A stretch of 64,000 nucleotides of DNA from Xanthobacter autotrophicus (GCF_005871085.1 NZ_VAUP01000038.1:124001-188000), one strand, 5' to 3'. Shown: positions 17,532 through 26,751, numbered from the stretch's first letter. Translations and numbers: made by a program. The notes: generated from the letters alone by a model not told the origin.

Positions 17532-19583
17532 TCACCTGGTGCGGCGGGGGCCGTGGCCGCCGAAATAGCGCAGCGTCAGGCAGGTGATGTCGTCGGCCTG
17601 CGGCGCGCCGCGCTCGAACACATGGACCGAGGCGAGCACGCGCTCCGACAGTTCGGGTACCGACCAGTCCGCCGCGCCGCTCTTGAGCAGGTCTTCCAGC
17701 CGCTCCTCGCCATAGGGCCGCTCGTCCACGTCGAAGGCCTCGGTGACGCCATCGGTATAGAAGAAGAGCGTGTCGCCAGGCTGGAGATGGAGTTCGTGCT
17801 CCACATAGACGAAGCCCTCCAGCACTGCCACCGCCATGCCGCCGGTGGAGGGCATGGTGGAGACCTCGCCCGCGCGGGTGATGCGATAGGGCAGGTTGTG
17901 GCCGGCATTCACATAGGTGACGCGCCCGGAGGACAGGTCGATCACGCCATAGAGCACGGTGACGAACAGCATCTGCTCGTTCTCCACCGCCAAAAGGTCG
18001 TTCAGGCGGCGGATGGAGCTGGCCGGCGAGCGCTCGAACAGCGCGGTGGAGCGCAGCAGCGTGCGGGCGATCGCCATGAACAGCGCCGCCGGCACGCCCT
18101 TGCCGGAGACATCCGCCACCACGAAGCCGAGCGTGGTGTCGTCGATCATGAAGTAATCGTAGAAGTCGCCGCCCACCTCGCGGGCCGGCGTCATCTGGCC
18201 ATGGATGGCGACGCGGGCGTCGGGCGGGAATTCCTTGGGCAGGATGGCGAGCTGCACCTGCCGGGCGATCTCCAGTTCCTGCTGCAGGCCGGCGAGCTTG
18301 GTTTTGGTGATGAGGGCTTCGCGCAGTTCCACCACCATGGAGGACAGCCGGGTGTGCTGCTCCACGATGCGCCGCGACAGATCGTGCAGCACGCGGGCGA
18401 CACGCCGCAGTTCGTCGTCCTGCTCGCCCTCGGAGCCGCGGGCGAGCAGCGCGAGCACTTCCTCGCGGTCGGTGGGATCGATAGCGTCGGCCAGTGCCTG
18501 GAGCTCGGCGGAGATGACCGCCTCCTGCCGGCGGCGCACGCGCTCGCGCTGGCGCCGGGTCTCGGCGAGGGCCTGCACATTGCCGCGCAGGGCGAGCACG
18601 GCGGAGGCGATGCGGCCGATCTCGTCATTGCCCACATGCCCGACGGTGACGGAAGTGTCGCCCCGCGCCAGGGCCTGGAGCACGTCGATGGCCGATTCCA
18701 GCGGACGGAAGCTGTACCAGAGGAAGACGTTGAGCCCGATGACGCCGATCAGCACCAGGCCGATGGCACCGGCCACCGCCGACTGGCGGATGAAGGCGGT
18801 GGCCTGCACCGTCTCCGTGGTGTCCTCGAAGCTCACCAGCGCGCCCACGGTACTGGCGCTGATGTCGGAAACGGGAATGCTCGTCACGTTGTAGTTGCGC
18901 CCGTCCAGCACCATCCGTTCAGAGGTGGGCCGGCGGGGCGTGATGGCGAGCTTGGCCCGTTCCCACAGGCGGAAATCGGTGCTGGCCACCACCCGGCCCC
19001 GCAGGGTGACGAGGGTGGTGACGGCGCTGAGCCCGCGGGCGAAGCGCTCCATGCCAAGGGCAGCGTCGCGCCCGAGCACGAGGACTACCGTGCCCTTGCC
19101 CGGCAATTCCACGGTGCGGGTGGTGAGCACGATGACCTGGTTGGCGCTCACCTGCCGAAGGCCGGACAGGACCTCGCCCTTGAGCGCCCGATCGAGGCTG
19201 CCGGCGTCGAGGATGTAGCGGTTGGTGGAGCCGCCGTCGCTGAACATCACCTCGCGGTCGGCGCTCACCACCTCGAAATAGGTGGCATCGTCGGAGATGT
19301 TGACGCCCAGTTCCTGGAGCGCGGCGGAGACGCCTGGCCGGTCCGAGAAGCCGAGGGCGATGCGGAAGGCGGGGGAGCCGTCCACGCGCTCGATGATGCG
19401 GGCGAGGTTGGCCGTCTGGAAGGCGACGATCTCGCGCCACAGCACGGTCTGGCCCTCGATGGCCAGCTCCGCCTCCTGGGCCTCGGCCACGCGGTCGCGC
19501 AGCAGGGTGGCGCCCCAGATGCCGAGCATGAGGACGGCGAAGCCGGTGGCGACGATAAGCGTGATGCGGGTGCGCAGCAGCAT
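17532..19583 (-). CDS. membrane-anchored SpoIIE-type (PP2C) protein phosphatase with HAMP domain
   Basis: 683 residues in order: TM1 (7-27), an extracytoplasmic sensor-like region (about 28-265), TM2 (266-290), HAMP (291-345), a charged coiled linker and a PPM/SpoIIE phosphatase (about 440-675). Metal ligands are intact: GGDFYDY (471-477), DVSGKGVPAA (491-500), DGVTEA (611-616) and DDITCL (664-669). RsbU/SpoIIE-type enzymes remove phosphate from STAS antagonists; two STAS genes and an RsbW-like kinase gene lie a few kilobases away. It is the last gene of a three-gene block, its ATG overlapping the upstream stop. Confidence 0.92.
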   Translation of the reverse strand: MLLRTRITLIVATGFAVLMLGIWGATLLRDRVAEAQEAELAIEGQTVLWREIVAFQTANLARIIERVDGSPAFRIALGFSDRPGVSAALQELGVNISDDATYFEVVSADREVMFSDGGSTNRYILDAGSLDRALKGEVLSGLRQVSANQVIVLTTRTVELPGKGTVVLVLGRDAALGMERFARGLSAVTTLVTLRGRVVASTDFRLWERAKLAITPRRPTSERMVLDGRNYNVTSIPVSDISASTVGALVSFEDTTETVQATAFIRQSAVAGAIGLVLIGVIGLNVFLWYSFRPLESAIDVLQALARGDTSVTVGHVGNDEIGRIASAVLALRGNVQALAETRRQRERVRRRQEAVISAELQALADAIDPTDREEVLALLARGSEGEQDDELRRVARVLHDLSRRIVEQHTRLSSMVVELREALITKTKLAGLQQELEIARQVQLAILPKEFPPDARVAIHGQMTPAREVGGDFYDYFMIDDTTLGFVVADVSGKGVPAALFMAIARTLLRSTALFERSPASSIRRLNDLLAVENEQMLFVTVLYGVIDLSSGRVTYVNAGHNLPYRITRAGEVSTMPSTGGMAVAVLEGFVYVEHELHLQPGDTLFFYTDGVTEAFDVDERPYGEERLEDLLKSGAADWSVPELSERVLASVHVFERGAPQADDITCLTLRYFGGHGPRRTR

Positions 19584-20416
19584 CAGACGCCCCGTTCCTT
19601 CTCGGCCGCGCCGGGTGCGGCCAGCACCTCACGCCGCACCCGCTCCACGTCCGGCCGCAATCCTCCGTCGAAATCCACGGCCAGCAATTCCTCCGCATAG
19701 GCCTCGAACACGGCGCGGCGATCGGCGACCCGCCGGTTGCCGCGCTCCAGCGCCCGGAGCGCGCGGCCCACCGCGCCGTGGGGGCCGGACCGGCGGTTGT
19801 AGCGCTGGGGGTCGTCGGAGGTGCCGTATTCGCCCTCCACCGCCCCGATGAGGCCCTCGGTGAGTCGGGTGCGGCTGCGCTCCAGGGCGCCGCCCACCAG
19901 CAGGCCGGCGGCAAGGGCCGCGAGGGCGGCGCACACCGCCACCACCACCGCCGCCTTGACGCCGATGTCGGCGAACGAGGTGGCGAGGGCTGCCGGATTG
20001 GTGGTCACCTCCACCGACGCCACCGTGTTGCCGTCCACCATCACCGGCGCGGAGACCGAATCGGTGCCCGGATGCTCGCCGATGGCGCTGCGGATCTCGC
20101 GCCCGTCGGCACCGCGCAGCACGATCTGGGTCAGGCCGGGCGTGCGCGTAAGGGTTTCGGAAAGGTGTATCTCAACCCCCGGCAGCAGCTTCAAGGGGAT
20201 GCCGAAGCGCGCGGCCTTCTCGAATTGCTGCGCCAGCGTGCGCGCCACCGACGTGCCGATGACGAGAGCGTCGCGCCGGGCGCTCTCCTCCACCCGCGTG
20301 CGGTAGCCGTTGATGAGCAGCGCCGCGGCGGCGGAGCCCAGGAGAAAGGTGACGAGGAGGGCAAACAGGCCGGTCAACAGGCGGGCGCGTCCCCCCTCCG
20401 CAAACTCATGCCGCAT
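19583..20416 (-). CDS. two-helix membrane protein, probable extracytoplasmic sensor
   Basis: 277 residues. One helix near residues 14-36 (TGLFALLVTFLLGSAAAALL), an outside domain of about 115 residues with LTQIVLRGADGREIRSAIG, a second helix (VVVAVCAALAALAAGLLVG) and a cytoplasmic tail of about 100 residues rich in Arg and Glu. The segment 'hydrophobic strand, aspartate, G.E..' resembles Cache/PAS-like sensor folds, as in the four neighbours. No catalytic domain is present. The start overlaps the upstream gene by 11 bases and its stop overlaps the phosphatase start, so it may feed signals to the phosphatase. Confidence 0.55.
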   Translation of the reverse strand: MRHEFAEGGRARLLTGLFALLVTFLLGSAAAALLINGYRTRVEESARRDALVIGTSVARTLAQQFEKAARFGIPLKLLPGVEIHLSETLTRTPGLTQIVLRGADGREIRSAIGEHPGTDSVSAPVMVDGNTVASVEVTTNPAALATSFADIGVKAAVVVAVCAALAALAAGLLVGGALERSRTRLTEGLIGAVEGEYGTSDDPQRYNRRSGPHGAVGRALRALERGNRRVADRRAVFEAYAEELLAVDFDGGLRPDVERVRREVLAAPGAAEKERGV

Positions 20417-21152
20417 CGTCGAGCGCTCCCAGCTGGCCGAGGCCGCGGTCGACCCGGGCCTCGGCATCGCGCCAGCTTTTCAACGTGTCATCGGCGAGCT
20501 GGGTAAGGGCGCCGTCGTCGTTCGATGTCACACCCTCCCCGCTGAGGATGCGGGCGGCCCGGTCGAACGGCCGGGTCATGACGTAGGCGAAGGCCACGGC
20601 GGCCAGGGTGGCGGCCAGGGCGGCGGCCAGGATCAGGATCGCCGTGCGGGAGATGAGGTCGAGGCCGAGGCGGTCGGCGCGGGAGCTGCGCGCCTCGTCC
20701 GAGACGGTCACGGAAATGCCGCCGGCGACCCCGAGGTCGTTCTCGAATCGGGTGCCGAACACAGTGTCGCCGCGCTCCGCCGCGGTCCACACCTCGTCGG
20801 TGGATAGGCGGCGCACCCAGTCCGGGGCGACCTCCTCGCCGATGACGCTGCGGTCGGTGGAATAGATGGCGCGGCCGGCGCCATTGAAAATGTCGATGGC
20901 GAGGATGGAGGGGTCGCTCGCCTTCTCGCGCTCGATGCGCGGTTGCAGCAGCGAGATCTGGTCGAGCAGCAGGCCGATGGAGAGGTTGGCCTCGGTGGAG
21001 GCGCGCAGGGTGCCCAGCAGGTTGGCGACGCGGGCGCGCTCGATCTCCTCGCCGACCTTGTCGCTCGCCGTGAAGGCGATGGCCGCCACCGCGATCACCG
21101 CAGCGCTCACGGAAAGGACAGCGACCAGGATGAGCCGGCTTACGAAAGTCAT
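20406..21152 (-). CDS. two-helix membrane protein, probable extracytoplasmic sensor with HAMP-like tail
   Basis: 248 residues: TM1 (LILVAVLSVSAAVIAVAAIAF without the first charged residues), an outside domain of roughly 130 residues containing ILAIDIFNGAGRAIYSTDRS, TM2 (TAILILAAALAATLAAVAFA) and a short tail beginning TRPFDRAARILSG that looks like the start of a HAMP helix. The outside motif is typical of Cache-like sensors. First gene of the three-gene minus-strand block ending in the SpoIIE-type phosphatase. No enzyme domain and no recognised family. Confidence 0.55.
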   Translation of the reverse strand: MTFVSRLILVAVLSVSAAVIAVAAIAFTASDKVGEEIERARVANLLGTLRASTEANLSIGLLLDQISLLQPRIEREKASDPSILAIDIFNGAGRAIYSTDRSVIGEEVAPDWVRRLSTDEVWTAAERGDTVFGTRFENDLGVAGGISVTVSDEARSSRADRLGLDLISRTAILILAAALAATLAAVAFAYVMTRPFDRAARILSGEGVTSNDDGALTQLADDTLKSWRDAEARVDRGLGQLGALDDAA

Positions 21153-21377
21153 GCAATGAGCTTCGGTGGAAGGGTGGGCGGACGTTAACCGCCAGCTTCA
21201 AGCCAAACCAGACAAAAACTCATCTGTGACCAAAAAAACCTTCAAACTCAGATCCCTTTTCGTGGCATGTAAGGGCCTGCGGGCAAGGGTACAAGATTGC
21301 CTTTGCTGCAAGTTGCGGTCCGTCGGTACTACCACCCGGATCGCAGGACGCGGACCAGGGACACGCGGATCCAACCC
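21153..21377. promoter_or_regulatory. divergent promoter region of the signalling locus
   Basis: These 225 bases separate the phosphatase block (minus) from the transporter/STAS block (plus). The stretch around 21190-21260 is richer in A and T than its surroundings, as promoters usually are here. I could not identify a convincing -35/-10 pair or a GGAAC-type EcfG promoter, so the controlling sigma factor is unknown. Confidence 0.4.
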
Positions 21378-22082
21378 ATGGCGCGGACCACTCTCGGGCT
21401 GATCGCTGTGTTCGCACTGATCGCGGCGGCATGCGTCGCGTTCGGCGCCTACTTCTCCTATGTCACTTTGCTCAATGCCCATCGCTCGGTCATCGAGGCG
21501 CGATTCGGCATCGCCGCCGAGCGGGTCGCCGACGTGGCCGAGCAGGCCGCCTCGCTGGGCATCGCCCTGCCGGCGCAGAGCACCCTGACCAGCCTGCTGG
21601 ACCGGGAATCGCGGGTGGAACCAGCCATCCGCTCCATGGATCTGGCCGACGAGCGCGGCATCGTGCTGTTCTCGAGCGATCCGCAGCGCGTCGGCATCGC
21701 CGAGGCGCAGGACGGCGGGCGCGGTCTCACTCGGCCGGTCCGCAACGATCTCAACGAGGTCATCGGCCGTGTCGTGGTGCGGTATGATCCGCAGATCCTC
21801 GCGGCGGGCGCGGCGGCCCTCGGCGACGACCTGAAGGTGATCGCCCTGCCGGCACTGATTGGCGCGGGCGTCGCCACCATCGTCATCGGACTGCTGCTGG
21901 CCGCCCTGCTGCGCCGGGCGGTGCGGCGCGCCGCCGATCCGCAGGCGTGGCCCCCGGCGGCCCGGGCCGCCCTCGCCGCCGCGGAGAGCGTGCACAACGA
22001 GGCGGCGGGCGCATCCACAAAAGGCTGCGCCCCGTCCGGCCCATCCAAGCCGGGGCCTTCACGATCGGGGAGGCGGGCATGA
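21378..22082 (+). CDS. two-helix membrane protein, probable extracytoplasmic sensor
   Basis: 234 residues from MARTTLGLI. TM1 lies near residues 5-27, followed by an outside domain with IRSMDLADERGIVLFSSDP, TM2 (LPALIGAGVATIVIGLLLAA) and a short Arg/Ala-rich tail. The architecture and the 'DERG.vlfSs' motif match the other sensor-like proteins of the locus. First gene of the plus-strand block, overlapping the next by four bases (ATGA). It carries no output domain, so it may act by pairing with a partner in the membrane. Confidence 0.55.
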   Translation: MARTTLGLIAVFALIAAACVAFGAYFSYVTLLNAHRSVIEARFGIAAERVADVAEQAASLGIALPAQSTLTSLLDRESRVEPAIRSMDLADERGIVLFSSDPQRVGIAEAQDGGRGLTRPVRNDLNEVIGRVVVRYDPQILAAGAAALGDDLKVIALPALIGAGVATIVIGLLLAALLRRAVRRAADPQAWPPAARAALAAAESVHNEAAGASTKGCAPSGPSKPGPSRSGRRA

Positions 22083-24064
22083 TCGGGCTGCGCGGCGGCA
22101 TCACCGTCGCCATCGTGCTGATTCTGTGCTCGGCCCTCGCCTTCATCGGCTGGGGCGCCGAGCGTGCGGCGCAGCGCACCATCGCCCCCGAGATCCTGGC
22201 CAAGGCCAACACGGTGGCGCGGTCCGCCGCCGACCTCCTGGGTCGCGCCGAAACGGTCGGGGTCCCATTCGACCGGCTGGTGGGGGTGAGCGCATATTTC
22301 GAGAGCCTGCGCGCCGCCAATCCGGAATTCGCGCAGATCAGCCTCGTCTCGGCGGCGGGCACGGAGCTGGCCAGTGCGGGCGACGCCGCCGACTTCGAGG
22401 GCGCGCCGCAGGCCCGCGTTCCAGTGGCCGTGCCGTCCGGGAAAAGACTCGGCGACGTGGTGATCGTGGTGGACCCCACGGCGGTCACCGCCCAGGTCGG
22501 CGCGGTGCTGGTGGACGTGGCCTTCATCGGTATCGTCTCCCTGCTGGTGGCGCTGGAGCTGGTGGCGCTGGTGGTCGGCTCGCGCGGCATCGGCGCGCTC
22601 ATGGCGGTGGAACGGCGCCTGAAGGCGCTGGGGCGGGGCGTGCTGGCGCGGCACGAAGGCAATCCCGGGGCCGCCGGCAATCTCGTCGAGCCCATCGATC
22701 GCCAGGTGGATGCCCTGGCCGAGCGCCACGCGGCGATCAGGGCTGCGGCGCAGGCCCGGGGCGACGCCACGGCGCTCTCCCGGCTCGCGGACCTTGAAAC
22801 CCGGACCGGCCTCGGCCAGGTCCAGGCGGCGGAGAGCGAGGCCGCCATCGCGGTGCGTCCCGCCCTGTTCCTGTTCATGCTGGCGGAGGAACTGACGCGG
22901 CCGTTCCTGCCGCGGTTCGCCCAGTCCATCGCCGGCAGCGGCGCGTTCTCGCCGGATTTCGCGGCCAGCCTTCCCATCGTCGCCTTCATGGCCGTGGTGG
23001 CCCTGTGCCAGGTGCCGTTCGCCGGCATCTCCGAACGGCTCGGCCGGCGGCCGGGATTCGTCATCGGCGCCCTGCTGGCGGCCACCGGCTATGCGCTTTC
23101 AGCGGTCAGCCCCACCTATGGCCTGTTCGTGGGCGCCCGCATCGCCACGGCGGTGGGCTACGCCCTCGTCTTCGTCTCCTCCCAGGGCCATGTGGTGGAC
23201 TTTTCCGCCGGGGCGGCGCGCAGCGCGGCGCTCGCCGTGTTCGTGCGGGCCATTATGGTGGCGAGCCTCTGCGGGCCGCCCATCGGCGGCGTCATCGCCG
23301 ACCGGCTGGGGGCGCCCAGCGCCTTCATGGCCTCCGCCGGCCTTGCCCTCGTGGCCCTCGTGGTGGCGCTCCTGACCCTGCCGAAGACGGTCCGGCGCGC
23401 GGGCGCTGCGGCAGGCATCGGCCTTTCCGATCTCAAGGACGCGGCGCGGGCGCCGGGCCTCATGGCGCTGCTGTTCGGCTGCGCCTTCCCCGCCAAGTTC
23501 CTGTTCGCCGCCCTGTGCTTCCTCCTGGTGCCGCTGGAATTGCAGCGCCTCGGCTACAGCTCCGCCGCCATCGGCCGCTTCCAGATGATTTATCCCATCA
23601 TCATGGTGCTGGCGGTGCCGTTCTTCGCCGCCATGGCCGACCGGTTCGACGCCCGCGGCGGCTTCGTGGTGGCCGGGGCGCTGGTGTCGGGACTCGGCGC
23701 CATGGCCATGGTGCTCCATCCGTCGATCGCCTTCATCGTGGTGGCGCTGGTGACGCTGGGCTACGGGCAGGCCATGTCCATCGCCTCCCAGTCGGCGCTG
23801 GTGGCGGACACAGCCTCGGCCCTCGGCGGCGGCCGGGCAGCCGGTGTTCTCGGCCTGTTCCGGCTGGTGGAACGCAGCGGCAATGCCGCCGGCCCCGCCA
23901 GCGCCGGTTTTCTCATGGCGACCATCGGATTTGCCCCGGCGACGGCGCTTATCGGCATGGTGGTAGTAGCCGGAGCGGCCCTGTTTGCGCTATCGGGGCT
24001 TAGAACCGCGCATCACCCCCGCCGCGCCTCGTCCGCGGCCGCATCGGAAGGAAGCTCCGCCTGA
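22079..24064 (+). CDS. fusion of an extracytoplasmic sensor domain to an MFS transporter
   Basis: 661 residues. The first third repeats the locus's sensor design: TM1 (GGITVAIVLILCSALAFIGW), an outside domain with QISLVSAAGTELASAG, TM2 near 145-170 and a HAMP-like cytoplasmic linker. From about residue 260 comes a twelve-helix MFS domain (RPALFLFMLAEELTRPFLP, GISERLGRRPGFVIG, RLGAPSAFMASAGLAL). I know of no common family with this order. The start overlaps the previous gene and the stop overlaps the next. A transporter with a built-in sensor suggests a receptor that reports on, or is gated by, an outside ligand. Confidence 0.8.
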   Translation: MIGLRGGITVAIVLILCSALAFIGWGAERAAQRTIAPEILAKANTVARSAADLLGRAETVGVPFDRLVGVSAYFESLRAANPEFAQISLVSAAGTELASAGDAADFEGAPQARVPVAVPSGKRLGDVVIVVDPTAVTAQVGAVLVDVAFIGIVSLLVALELVALVVGSRGIGALMAVERRLKALGRGVLARHEGNPGAAGNLVEPIDRQVDALAERHAAIRAAAQARGDATALSRLADLETRTGLGQVQAAESEAAIAVRPALFLFMLAEELTRPFLPRFAQSIAGSGAFSPDFAASLPIVAFMAVVALCQVPFAGISERLGRRPGFVIGALLAATGYALSAVSPTYGLFVGARIATAVGYALVFVSSQGHVVDFSAGAARSAALAVFVRAIMVASLCGPPIGGVIADRLGAPSAFMASAGLALVALVVALLTLPKTVRRAGAAAGIGLSDLKDAARAPGLMALLFGCAFPAKFLFAALCFLLVPLELQRLGYSSAAIGRFQMIYPIIMVLAVPFFAAMADRFDARGGFVVAGALVSGLGAMAMVLHPSIAFIVVALVTLGYGQAMSIASQSALVADTASALGGGRAAGVLGLFRLVERSGNAAGPASAGFLMATIGFAPATALIGMVVVAGAALFALSGLRTAHHPRRASSAAASEGSSA

Positions 24065-25122
24065 TGGACCGCCGCTCCCTCCTCGCCCTGGGCCTCGGCG
24101 CCGGCGCCGCGGGGCTCGCCGGCCGGCTGCCCGGCGCCCATGCCCAGCCGTCCGCCAATGGGCAGGCCGGCCCCGGAGCGGCCGCCGCGCCGCGGTCCGA
24201 GCCGTTCCGCGTCCTGATGCTCACCTTCCGGGGCGATACCGACGTGGAGCGGGGCTTCCGCGACTATTTCGCCGCCAATGAGATCAAGGTGGAGTTTCTC
24301 ACCCGCGACGTGGAGCGCGACGCCAGCCGGGTAAAGCCGATCCTGGCGGAGGTGCTGCCCACCTTCAAGCCGGATCTCATCTATACCTACGGCACCCCCA
24401 ACACCCTTGCCGTCGCCGGCCCCTACGACGCTCCGCCGGATTCGCCCTACGTGCACGACATCCCGGTGGTATTCGCGCTGGTGGCGGCGCCGGTGCAGGT
24501 GAAGATCGCGCCCTCTCTCGCGTCCTCCGGGCGCAACGTCACCGGCGCGGTGCATGTGGTGCCCACCGACGTGCAGATGCGCGCCATGCAGAGCTACAAG
24601 GCGTTCCGCAAGGTGGGTGTCATCTACTCGCCGAACGAGCGCAACTCGGTGGCCATCATCGAGGAGATGCAGGCCTTCTGCGCCGGCATCAACGCCAGCG
24701 TCATCGCCCAGCCCCTCACCATGGTGGGCAGCCGGCCCACCGGAGACGGGGTGGAAGACTTCGTCCGCAACCTGAAGGCGCAGGGCGCCGACTGGCTTTA
24801 TCTGCCGGCCGATACCTTCCTTGCCACCATCTTCGACCGGGTGGGGCCGGCGGCGCTGGCCGCGGGACTGCCCACCTTCGGCGCCACCGAATTCTTTCTG
24901 CGGGAGGGGCTCGGCCTCGTGGGACTGGTGAGCCGGTATTATTCGGTTGGCCAGCTGGCCGCCTCGAAGGCGGTGGAAGTGCTGGTGCAGCGGGTGCCCC
25001 CTCGGGATATTCCCATAGAGACGCTGCGTCGCTTCGCGCTCATCATTAATATGAACATCGCCAAGCAGCTCGGGGTGTATCCGCCCATCGCCATGCTCAA
25101 CTATGCGGAAGTGATCACCTGA
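24064..25122 (+). CDS. periplasmic substrate-binding protein (ABC_sub_bind/TrpX-like)
   Basis: 352 residues with a twin-arginine-like signal (DRRSLLALG, then an Ala/Gly-rich stretch ending near AHAQPS). The body has FRVLMLTFRGDTDVERGF, LIYTYGTPNTLAVAG, RKVGVIYSPNERNSV, DWLYLPADTF and TFGATEFFLREG, the two-lobe pattern of the ABC_sub_bind family. No ABC permease or ATPase gene accompanies it, so it may serve as the ligand-binding part of a signalling complex with the membrane sensors. Coupled by one-base overlaps to both neighbours. Confidence 0.8.
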   Translation: MDRRSLLALGLGAGAAGLAGRLPGAHAQPSANGQAGPGAAAAPRSEPFRVLMLTFRGDTDVERGFRDYFAANEIKVEFLTRDVERDASRVKPILAEVLPTFKPDLIYTYGTPNTLAVAGPYDAPPDSPYVHDIPVVFALVAAPVQVKIAPSLASSGRNVTGAVHVVPTDVQMRAMQSYKAFRKVGVIYSPNERNSVAIIEEMQAFCAGINASVIAQPLTMVGSRPTGDGVEDFVRNLKAQGADWLYLPADTFLATIFDRVGPAALAAGLPTFGATEFFLREGLGLVGLVSRYYSVGQLAASKAVEVLVQRVPPRDIPIETLRRFALIINMNIAKQLGVYPPIAMLNYAEVIT

Positions 25123-25808
25123 TGAACGCCCTGCGCGAGTTCGCACAGACCGAACCGCTCACCTCCCGCGCGCTCGGCCCGGACGACCTCGATGCGGTCG
25201 ACGCGCTGCACCACCTCGCCATCGGCCCGCTGGTGCGGCCGGAGGTGGTGAAGCCTGAGAACCGCTCGTATTTCGAGGGGATCCTCGGCGGTCGTGGCTG
25301 GACGGTCGGGCTCTACGATGGCGCTTTGCTGGTGGCCTACGGGATTCTTCAGCACGACCACACCCCCAAGGACGGGCCGCACCGTCTGCTCGGCCTGCGG
25401 CCGGAGACCAAGGTGGGCCGGCTCGCCGGGGCGTCCGTGCATCCGGCCTATCGCGGGCGGGGGCTCCAGCGGGTATTGATCGCGGCGCGGGTCAAGGCCG
25501 CGCCCGCCGACATGGTGCTGTTCTCCACCGCCGCGCCGGTGAACACGCCCAGCTGGTCGAGCCTGCTCGCCGAAGGCTTCCCCATCCACGACATCCAGCT
25601 CTTCTTCGGCGGCTATGCCCGCTATGTGCTGGTGCGCGACGGCAGCACCTATGATCCGGCGGAAGCGGTGCTGGTCGATCCGCTCGACACCGAGCGGCAG
25701 AAGGCGCTGTTCGCCCAAGGCTCCCATGGCTACGAGCGCAGCCGGCTGGAATGCGGCGCTGCGGGCGTCCTGTTCGCGCCGCCCCGAAAGGGAACGGCGG
25801 AGGCCTGA
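25122..25808 (+). CDS. GNAT-family N-acetyltransferase
   Basis: 228 residues. The acetyl-CoA site is clear: ASVHPAYRGRGLQRVLI at about residues 105-121, the usual V-x-P-x-x-R-G-x-G-x motif, preceded by substrate-side strands (GWTVGLYDGALLVAYG). The final 60 residues are not part of the core fold. Its substrate could be a protein of the locus or a small molecule; sequence does not say. Last gene of the first overlapping run; a 138-base gap follows before the STAS gene. Confidence 0.8.
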   Translation: MNALREFAQTEPLTSRALGPDDLDAVDALHHLAIGPLVRPEVVKPENRSYFEGILGGRGWTVGLYDGALLVAYGILQHDHTPKDGPHRLLGLRPETKVGRLAGASVHPAYRGRGLQRVLIAARVKAAPADMVLFSTAAPVNTPSWSSLLAEGFPIHDIQLFFGGYARYVLVRDGSTYDPAEAVLVDPLDTERQKALFAQGSHGYERSRLECGAAGVLFAPPRKGTAEA

Positions 25809-25946
25809 GGACAAAAACTCTGAGGGCGAAGGCTCCGGCGTGGTTCGCCGGTGTTTCCGCGTCCGGCGGTTTTCACTAAGCTGTCGCGGCCGGCGGGCCA
25901 CCTTGTGGCCGGTTCGGCCCGCTTTGATGGTGAGAGACACGCGCGC

Positions 25947-26297
25947 ATGAAGATCGAGAGTCAGCCGCTCGGACCCGGCCTCGTCCTCGTCAGCCTCGAC
26001 GGGCGTCTCGACATTTCCGGCGCTGCCCTGGTGGAGACGCAGTTCAAGGCCACCTGCGACGCGGCGAACGTGGTGCTGGTGGACCTCTCCCACACGCCGT
26101 TCATGGCCTCCATCGGAATCCGGCTGCTGCTGACGGGCGCCAAGGGGCTGCGACGCAAGGGCGGCAGCATGCACCTGTGTGCCTGCGACCCGCAGGTGGA
26201 GAAGGTTCTGATTGCAACCGGCGTGCACCAGCTGGTGGCAATCCACGCCACGCGGGATGAGGCGCTCGCCGCGGCGGGCTCCTCCAGCGGCACGTGA
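25947..26297 (+). CDS. STAS-domain anti-sigma-factor-antagonist-like protein
   Basis: 116 residues, essentially one STAS domain. The conserved segment VLVDLSHTPFMASIGIRLLL places the probable phosphorylation site at Ser55 before I-G-I. In partner switching such a protein is phosphorylated by an RsbW-type kinase and dephosphorylated by a SpoIIE/RsbU-type phosphatase. The kinase gene follows after 10 bases and the phosphatase is encoded in the divergent block. An upstream Met (25851) would add 32 residues with no domain match; the ATG at 25947 fits the fold. Confidence 0.9.
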   Translation: MKIESQPLGPGLVLVSLDGRLDISGAALVETQFKATCDAANVVLVDLSHTPFMASIGIRLLLTGAKGLRRKGGSMHLCACDPQVEKVLIATGVHQLVAIHATRDEALAAAGSSSGT

Positions 26298-26307
26298 CGG
26301 CACGCCC

Positions 26308-26751
26308 ATGTCCGCGCTGCTCGCCGAAAGCCTGATCTCCTCCCTCAATGTGGATGCACGCATCGACGACATCACCAAGGCAACCGGCTGGCTCGGCGCC
26401 CTGGCCGAAGACGAGGGCTGGTCTCAGGCCACCCGATTCGCCCTGGAGCTGTCGCTGGAAGAGGCGCTGACCAATGTGGTGTCCTATGGCTTCCAGGACA
26501 GCACCGCCGTCCCGCGCATCCGCATCGAGTGCTATCGCCTGCCGGAAGGGCGGGTGGCGGTGCGGCTGATCGACAACGGCATGGCGTTCGATCCCACCAC
26601 CATCTCCGAACCGGTGGTGCCGGCTTCCATCGAGGATGCCAAGATCGGCGGTCATGGCGTGCAGCTCATGCGCAACTTCCTGGAAACCCTCGCCTATGCC
26701 CGGGAAGGTGACGAAAATCACCTGACCCTGATTGCCGGCAAGCCGGACTGA
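26308..26751 (+). CDS. RsbW-like serine kinase (GHKL ATP-binding domain)
   Basis: 147 residues, a single GHKL ATPase fold. The N-box is LSLEEALTNVVSYGF (Glu51, Asn56), the G1 box is IDNGMAFDP (89-91 DNG) and the G2 box GGHGVQLM (114-121). Proteins of this size with this N-box are anti-sigma or anti-partner kinases of the RsbW/SpoIIAB group. It follows the STAS gene after 10 bases, the standard antagonist-kinase order. No sigma factor gene lies near, so its final target is unknown. Confidence 0.9.
   Translation: MSALLAESLISSLNVDARIDDITKATGWLGALAEDEGWSQATRFALELSLEEALTNVVSYGFQDSTAVPRIRIECYRLPEGRVAVRLIDNGMAFDPTTISEPVVPASIEDAKIGGHGVQLMRNFLETLAYAREGDENHLTLIAGKPD

Noticed and set aside
17241-19700. 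819-codon open frame on the plus strand across the phosphatase gene
   Set aside because: Antisense shadow of an intact SpoIIE-type phosphatase; low-complexity product.
21153-21377. EcfG-type (GGAAC-N17-CGTT) promoter for the signalling locus
   Set aside because: No convincing match at the right spacing on either strand, so a link to the general stress response is not claimed.
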